A stretch of 8,070 nucleotides of DNA from Dehalococcoidia bacterium (GTDB taxonomy: Bacteria; Chloroflexota; Dehalococcoidia; Dehalococcoidales; UBA3254): the NCBI GenBank assembly GCA_030691835.1, contig JAUYDO010000035.1, positions 1-8,070 of the forward strand. The letters run 5' to 3'. A program made the translations under genes and the position numbers. Numbering within the stretch: the first letter of the stretch is position 1; each line of letters begins with the position of its first letter. The notes under the pieces are model-generated. The model made no database searches. It worked only from the letters and a program-made list of their open reading frames with translations, and was not told where the DNA came from. Below are positions 6,386-8,070 of this stretch, piece after piece.

Positions 6386-6982
6386 ATGGACATTAATATT
6401 ACGGGAAAGAACATGGAGCTACTGCCTGCCGTGCAGGACTACGCAGTGCGTAAGCTCGATAAGATAAACCGCATCCTCCGGAAGATTCTGGACTTCGATG
6501 TGGAGCTGAGCCAGGAGAATACCAGGTCTCCACAGCAACACTTTGTCGCCCAGGTAACGGTTAATGCCAACGGTACCTTGCTCCGGGGCGAGGAGCGAGG
6601 TCAGGACGTATATACGGCGATTGACAAGGTGGCCGTGGTCATGCACCGCCAGGCGGAGCACTACAAAGGCAAGCTGTACGAAAAGGGGCGCGGCACTTCA
6701 CTGCTCCGGGGTGTTGCGCCCCTCCCCACAACGCCCCCGCCGCCGCCTGAGCCAGAGGAGATTCCTGAGACCATGGAAGTCAACGTGCCGCCCAGGCCTA
6801 AAGTAGTAAGAACCAAGAATTTTACTATCAAACCGATGTCAATTGATGAGGCAGTAGACCAGATGGAGCTTCTGGGACACGATTTCTTCATTTTCCGCGA
6901 TGCCGTTACCTCGGATATTAACCTGATATACCTGCGCAAAGACGGCAACATCGGTGTGATTGAGACAACACCGCGAAAATAG
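6386..6982 (+). CDS. hpf: long-form ribosome hibernation promoting factor
   Basis: The 198-residue product has the two-domain form of long HPF. The N-terminal S30AE/RaiA domain (about 1-100) begins MDINITGKNMELLPAVQDYA and has the family's TAIDKVAVVMHRQAEHYKGK stretch (77-96). It binds the small-subunit decoding region and blocks mRNA and tRNA. A flexible linker (about 105-140) is rich in Pro and Glu. The C-terminal dimerisation domain (about 141-196) has KNFTIKPMSIDEAVDQMELL and DFFIFRD, and pairs two 70S ribosomes into inactive 100S dimers in stationary phase or starvation. The ATG is chosen for its AGGAG and because the family N-terminus starts there. It follows comF by 19 bp and probably shares the promoter at 5352-5380. 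secA, a common neighbour of hpf elsewhere, is not next. Five consecutive prolines (117-121) may need EF-P for translation. Confidence 0.94.
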   Translation: MDINITGKNMELLPAVQDYAVRKLDKINRILRKILDFDVELSQENTRSPQQHFVAQVTVNANGTLLRGEERGQDVYTAIDKVAVVMHRQAEHYKGKLYEKGRGTSLLRGVAPLPTTPPPPPEPEEIPETMEVNVPPRPKVVRTKNFTIKPMSIDEAVDQMELLGHDFFIFRDAVTSDINLIYLRKDGNIGVIETTPRK

Positions 6983-6991
6983 CGTGAGTCC

Positions 6992-7029
6992 TGTCATTGC
7001 GAGCCCCGATGAAGTCGGGGCGTGGCAAT
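6992..7029. repeat. short palindromic repeat starting TGTCATTGCGAG
   Basis: It begins with 12 of the 13 bases of the terminal repeat seen at 2481. It then folds: ATTGC (6996-7000) pairs with GCAAT (7025-7029), enclosing a 7-bp stem GCCCCGA/TCGGGGC (7003-7009 with 7015-7021) around a 5-nt loop. It starts 10 bp after the hpf stop and may act as the end of that transcript, although no T-run follows. It is best read as a short or partial member of the same repeat group. Confidence 0.6.
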
Positions 7030-7079
7030 CTCAGAAATTTGTACAACGGTCTCTTCAAATAATAAAACCGAATATATAT

Positions 7080-7165
7080 TGTCATTCTGATTAAATCTTA
7101 GAGATTCTTCGTCGCTTCCTTCCGTCCCGATAATATCGGAACTCGGGGCGCTCCTCAGAATGACA
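7080..7165. repeat. 86-bp inverted-repeat element (TGTCATTCTGA ends)
   Basis: TGTCATTCTGA (7080-7090) and TCAGAATGACA (7155-7165) are exact 11-bp inverted repeats. Inside is a small CCGAT/ATCGG hairpin (7127-7139). It shares the TGTCATT outer end with the element at 2481 but has a different interior. The right end stops 11 bp before the ogt-like start codon, so the element supplies most of that gene's leader. No clear target duplication is seen. Confidence 0.65.
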
Positions 7166-7176
7166 CATCAAACAAG

Positions 7177-7674
7177 ATGGCAGAAGCGCTAAAATACACT
7201 ACCTTTGATACCAGCTTCGGGTGGATGGGTGTACTGGCTTCATCCGCAGGGCTGGTGCAGATGACCCTGCCCCAGGCTTCACTGCAGGAAGCCCGTGACC
7301 GGTTGAGCCCTGTAGCAGGCAGTGCCACCTACGCCCCTGAGGCTTTTCAGGATTTGACCGACCGCGTCAGGAGCTATTTCAAGGGGCGGAGAGCATTTTT
7401 CCCGGACAGGCTCGACCTTTCCGGGGCAACGGAGTTCCAGCGCCGGGTCTGGGAAGTCACCCGGCTAATTCCCTACGGTGAGACACGGAGCTACAGGTGG
7501 ATAGCCGCTGAACTCGGCAAGGCGGAGGCGGTGCGCGCCGTGGGCCAGGCGCTGGGCAGGAACCCGTTACCTATAATCATCCCGTGTCACCGGGTGCTGG
7601 GGAGCGATGGAGGACTGTGCGGCTTCGCCGGAGGGCTGCAGATGAAGCATTACCTGCTCAGGTTAGAGAGGTAA
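7177..7674 (+). CDS. ogt: methylated-DNA--protein-cysteine methyltransferase
   Basis: This 165-residue protein repairs O6-alkylguanine by moving the alkyl group irreversibly to its own cysteine. The active-site PCHRV is at 136-140, making Cys137 the acceptor. Also present are RRVWEVTRLIPYGETRSY (89-106), the DNA-binding helix AVRAVGQALGRNP (118-130) with the expected arginine finger at Arg120, and the closing GFAGGLQMKHYLL (149-161). An N-terminal ribonuclease-H-like domain fits residues 1-75. Length is normal for Ogt/MGMT proteins, with no fused AdaA domain. ATG 7177 is the first start after an in-frame TAG at 7099. No Shine-Dalgarno sequence is visible, and the bases just upstream belong to a repeat element. 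A weak TCTTCA-N17-TATATT pair (7052-7080) is the only promoter candidate. The symbol ogt is used for the family; the sequence does not distinguish ogt from other single-domain MGMTs. Confidence 0.93.
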   Translation: MAEALKYTTFDTSFGWMGVLASSAGLVQMTLPQASLQEARDRLSPVAGSATYAPEAFQDLTDRVRSYFKGRRAFFPDRLDLSGATEFQRRVWEVTRLIPYGETRSYRWIAAELGKAEAVRAVGQALGRNPLPIIIPCHRVLGSDGGLCGFAGGLQMKHYLLRLER

Positions 7675-7677
7675 ACC

Positions 7678-7697
7678 ATTCCGATGAAAATCGGAAT
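7678..7697 (+). terminator. 8-bp hairpin with GAAA loop right after the ogt stop
   Basis: ATTCCGAT (7678-7685) and ATCGGAAT (7690-7697) pair around a GAAA tetraloop, beginning 3 nt after the stop codon. GAAA loops give stable RNA hairpins. No T-run follows, so it is more likely a 3'-end stabiliser or a repeat remnant than a classic terminator. Confidence 0.5.
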
Positions 7698-7702
7698 CCA
7701 GT

Positions 7703-7731
7703 ATCATCCGCATCATCCGCCTCAGGCGGAT
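7703..7731. repeat. 9-bp tandem duplication running into a 7-bp hairpin
   Basis: ATCATCCGC occurs at 7703-7711 and 7712-7720. The second copy overlaps the hairpin ATCCGCC/GGCGGAT (7715-7721 with 7725-7731, loop TCA). It is part of the repeat-dense convergent spacer after ogt. Confidence 0.5.
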
Positions 7732-7777
7732 AAATTCAAAGCGCTAAATCCGGGAAATATAAAAAACCACCACAACT

Positions 7778-7848
7778 TGTCATTCCCGCGCTGGCGGGAA
7801 TCCACCCCTCCTTTCCACCGTTAGACCCCTGCCTTCGCAGGGGTGACA
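7778..7848. repeat. 71-bp two-hairpin repeat (TGTCATTCCCGC type)
   Basis: The unit begins TGTCA and ends TGACA. It contains ATTCCCGC/GCGGGAAT (7782-7789 with 7794-7801, loop GCTG) and ACCCCTGC/GCAGGGGT (7825-7832 with 7837-7844, loop CTTC). Two 8-bp GC-rich hairpins facing each other at the ends of a short non-coding unit resemble REP/BIME-like repeats. The TGTCATT start links it to the elements at 2481, 6992 and 7080. Confidence 0.65.
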
Positions 7849-7852
7849 GGAA

Positions 7853-7960
7853 CGTAGTTGGGTGGGTAGAATGCCGATTTTTTCGGCATGAAACCCACCA
7901 AATAAAATCATAAACGGTGGGTTATGCCCCCGAAAATTCGGGGACTAAACCCACCCTACG
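7853..7960. repeat. 108-bp double-hairpin element with CGTAG/CTACG ends
   Basis: Outer ends CGTAG (7853-7857) and CTACG (7956-7960) are inverted. Hairpin one has an outer stem GGTGGGT/ACCCACC (7861-7867 with 7893-7899) and an inner stem ATGCCGA/TCGGCAT (7871-7877 with 7883-7889). Hairpin two has an outer stem GGTGGGTT/AACCCACC (7916-7923 with 7948-7955) and an inner stem CCCCGA/TCGGGG (7928-7933 with 7938-7943). The two outer stems share one sequence, so the whole unit can also pair end to end. It ends 1 bp from the stop codon of the minus-strand gene. Confidence 0.7.
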
Positions 7961-7961
7961 G

Positions 7962-8070
7962 TTATTCCATATCTTTTAAGAACGGCACCGTTTTGCTCCT
8001 CTGCGCCGGGACGCTGTTGCCGGAGAGTCCCTTCATCTTCAGCTTGAGCAGGTCAAGCTCGCACTTCTCT
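7962..8070 (-). CDS. C-terminal end of an unidentified protein (5' part beyond window)
   Basis: Reading the minus strand, an open frame enters from the right edge and ends in TAA (complement of 7962-7964). It gives about 35 residues, including ELDLLKLKMKGLSGNSVPA and the end TVPFLKDME. The frame is fully open, and its composition (charged and Leu-rich, then a Pro/Ser/Thr tail) looks coding. It also explains why the repeat cluster stops exactly at 7960. I do not recognise the family, and 35 residues are too few for a call. Its orientation makes this a convergent junction with ogt. Confidence 0.5.
   Translation of the reverse strand, partial: EKCELDLLKLKMKGLSGNSVPAQRSKTVPFLKDME

Noticed and set aside
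7843..7872. GTGACA-N18-TAGAAT promoter-like pair on the + strand
   Set aside because: Both boxes match well, but no + strand gene follows in the window and both fall inside repeat hairpins, so it is probably chance.
7678..7960. CRISPR-like array
   Set aside because: The repeats are few, unequal in length and sequence, and unevenly spaced, with no uniform spacers or cas genes.

Overview
The window reads as a piece of an anaerobic bacterial genome of intermediate GC content, most likely Chloroflexota (Dehalococcoidia-like). That placement is an inference from three things: a phloroglucinol-transhydroxylase-type molybdoenzyme beside a TRAP transporter, frequent TTG/GTG starts, and intergenic palindromic repeats beginning TGTCATT, which I associate with uncultured Dehalococcoidia and some deltaproteobacteria. 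No rRNA, tRNA, CRISPR array, transposase or phage gene is visible.

Left half (1-5192): an uptake and catabolism block on the + strand. It holds the 3' end of a TRAP solute-binding protein (dctP), a strong hairpin, a fused dctQM permease gene, a 133-bp inverted-repeat element, and an 841-residue molybdopterin enzyme. The enzyme has no N-terminal Fe-S motif. It carries the His, Asp-Ser and Tyr residues expected of pyrogallol:phloroglucinol transhydroxylase large subunits. The simplest reading is that the transporter imports a hydroxylated aromatic or similar small acid and the cytoplasmic molybdoenzyme transforms it. The small Fe-S subunit that normally accompanies this enzyme is absent from the window.

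Middle (5193-6982): after about 200 bp of spacer with two small hairpins, a good sigma70-type promoter (TTGTAA-N17-TATAAT) starts a compact housekeeping operon. Its genes are a 70-residue zinc-ribbon protein, a comF-family phosphoribosyltransferase and a long-form ribosome hibernation factor (hpf). comF next to hpf is a familiar bacterial arrangement; the zinc-ribbon gene as the promoter-proximal member is less familiar to me.

Right part (6983-8070): two more palindromic repeats, an O6-methylguanine-DNA methyltransferase gene (ogt-like), then about 290 bp made almost entirely of hairpin-forming repeats. These lie between ogt and the C-terminal end of an unidentified gene on the minus strand, so this is a convergent junction. 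Every repeat element in the window sits in a gene boundary. Four of the six complete genes start with TTG or GTG.
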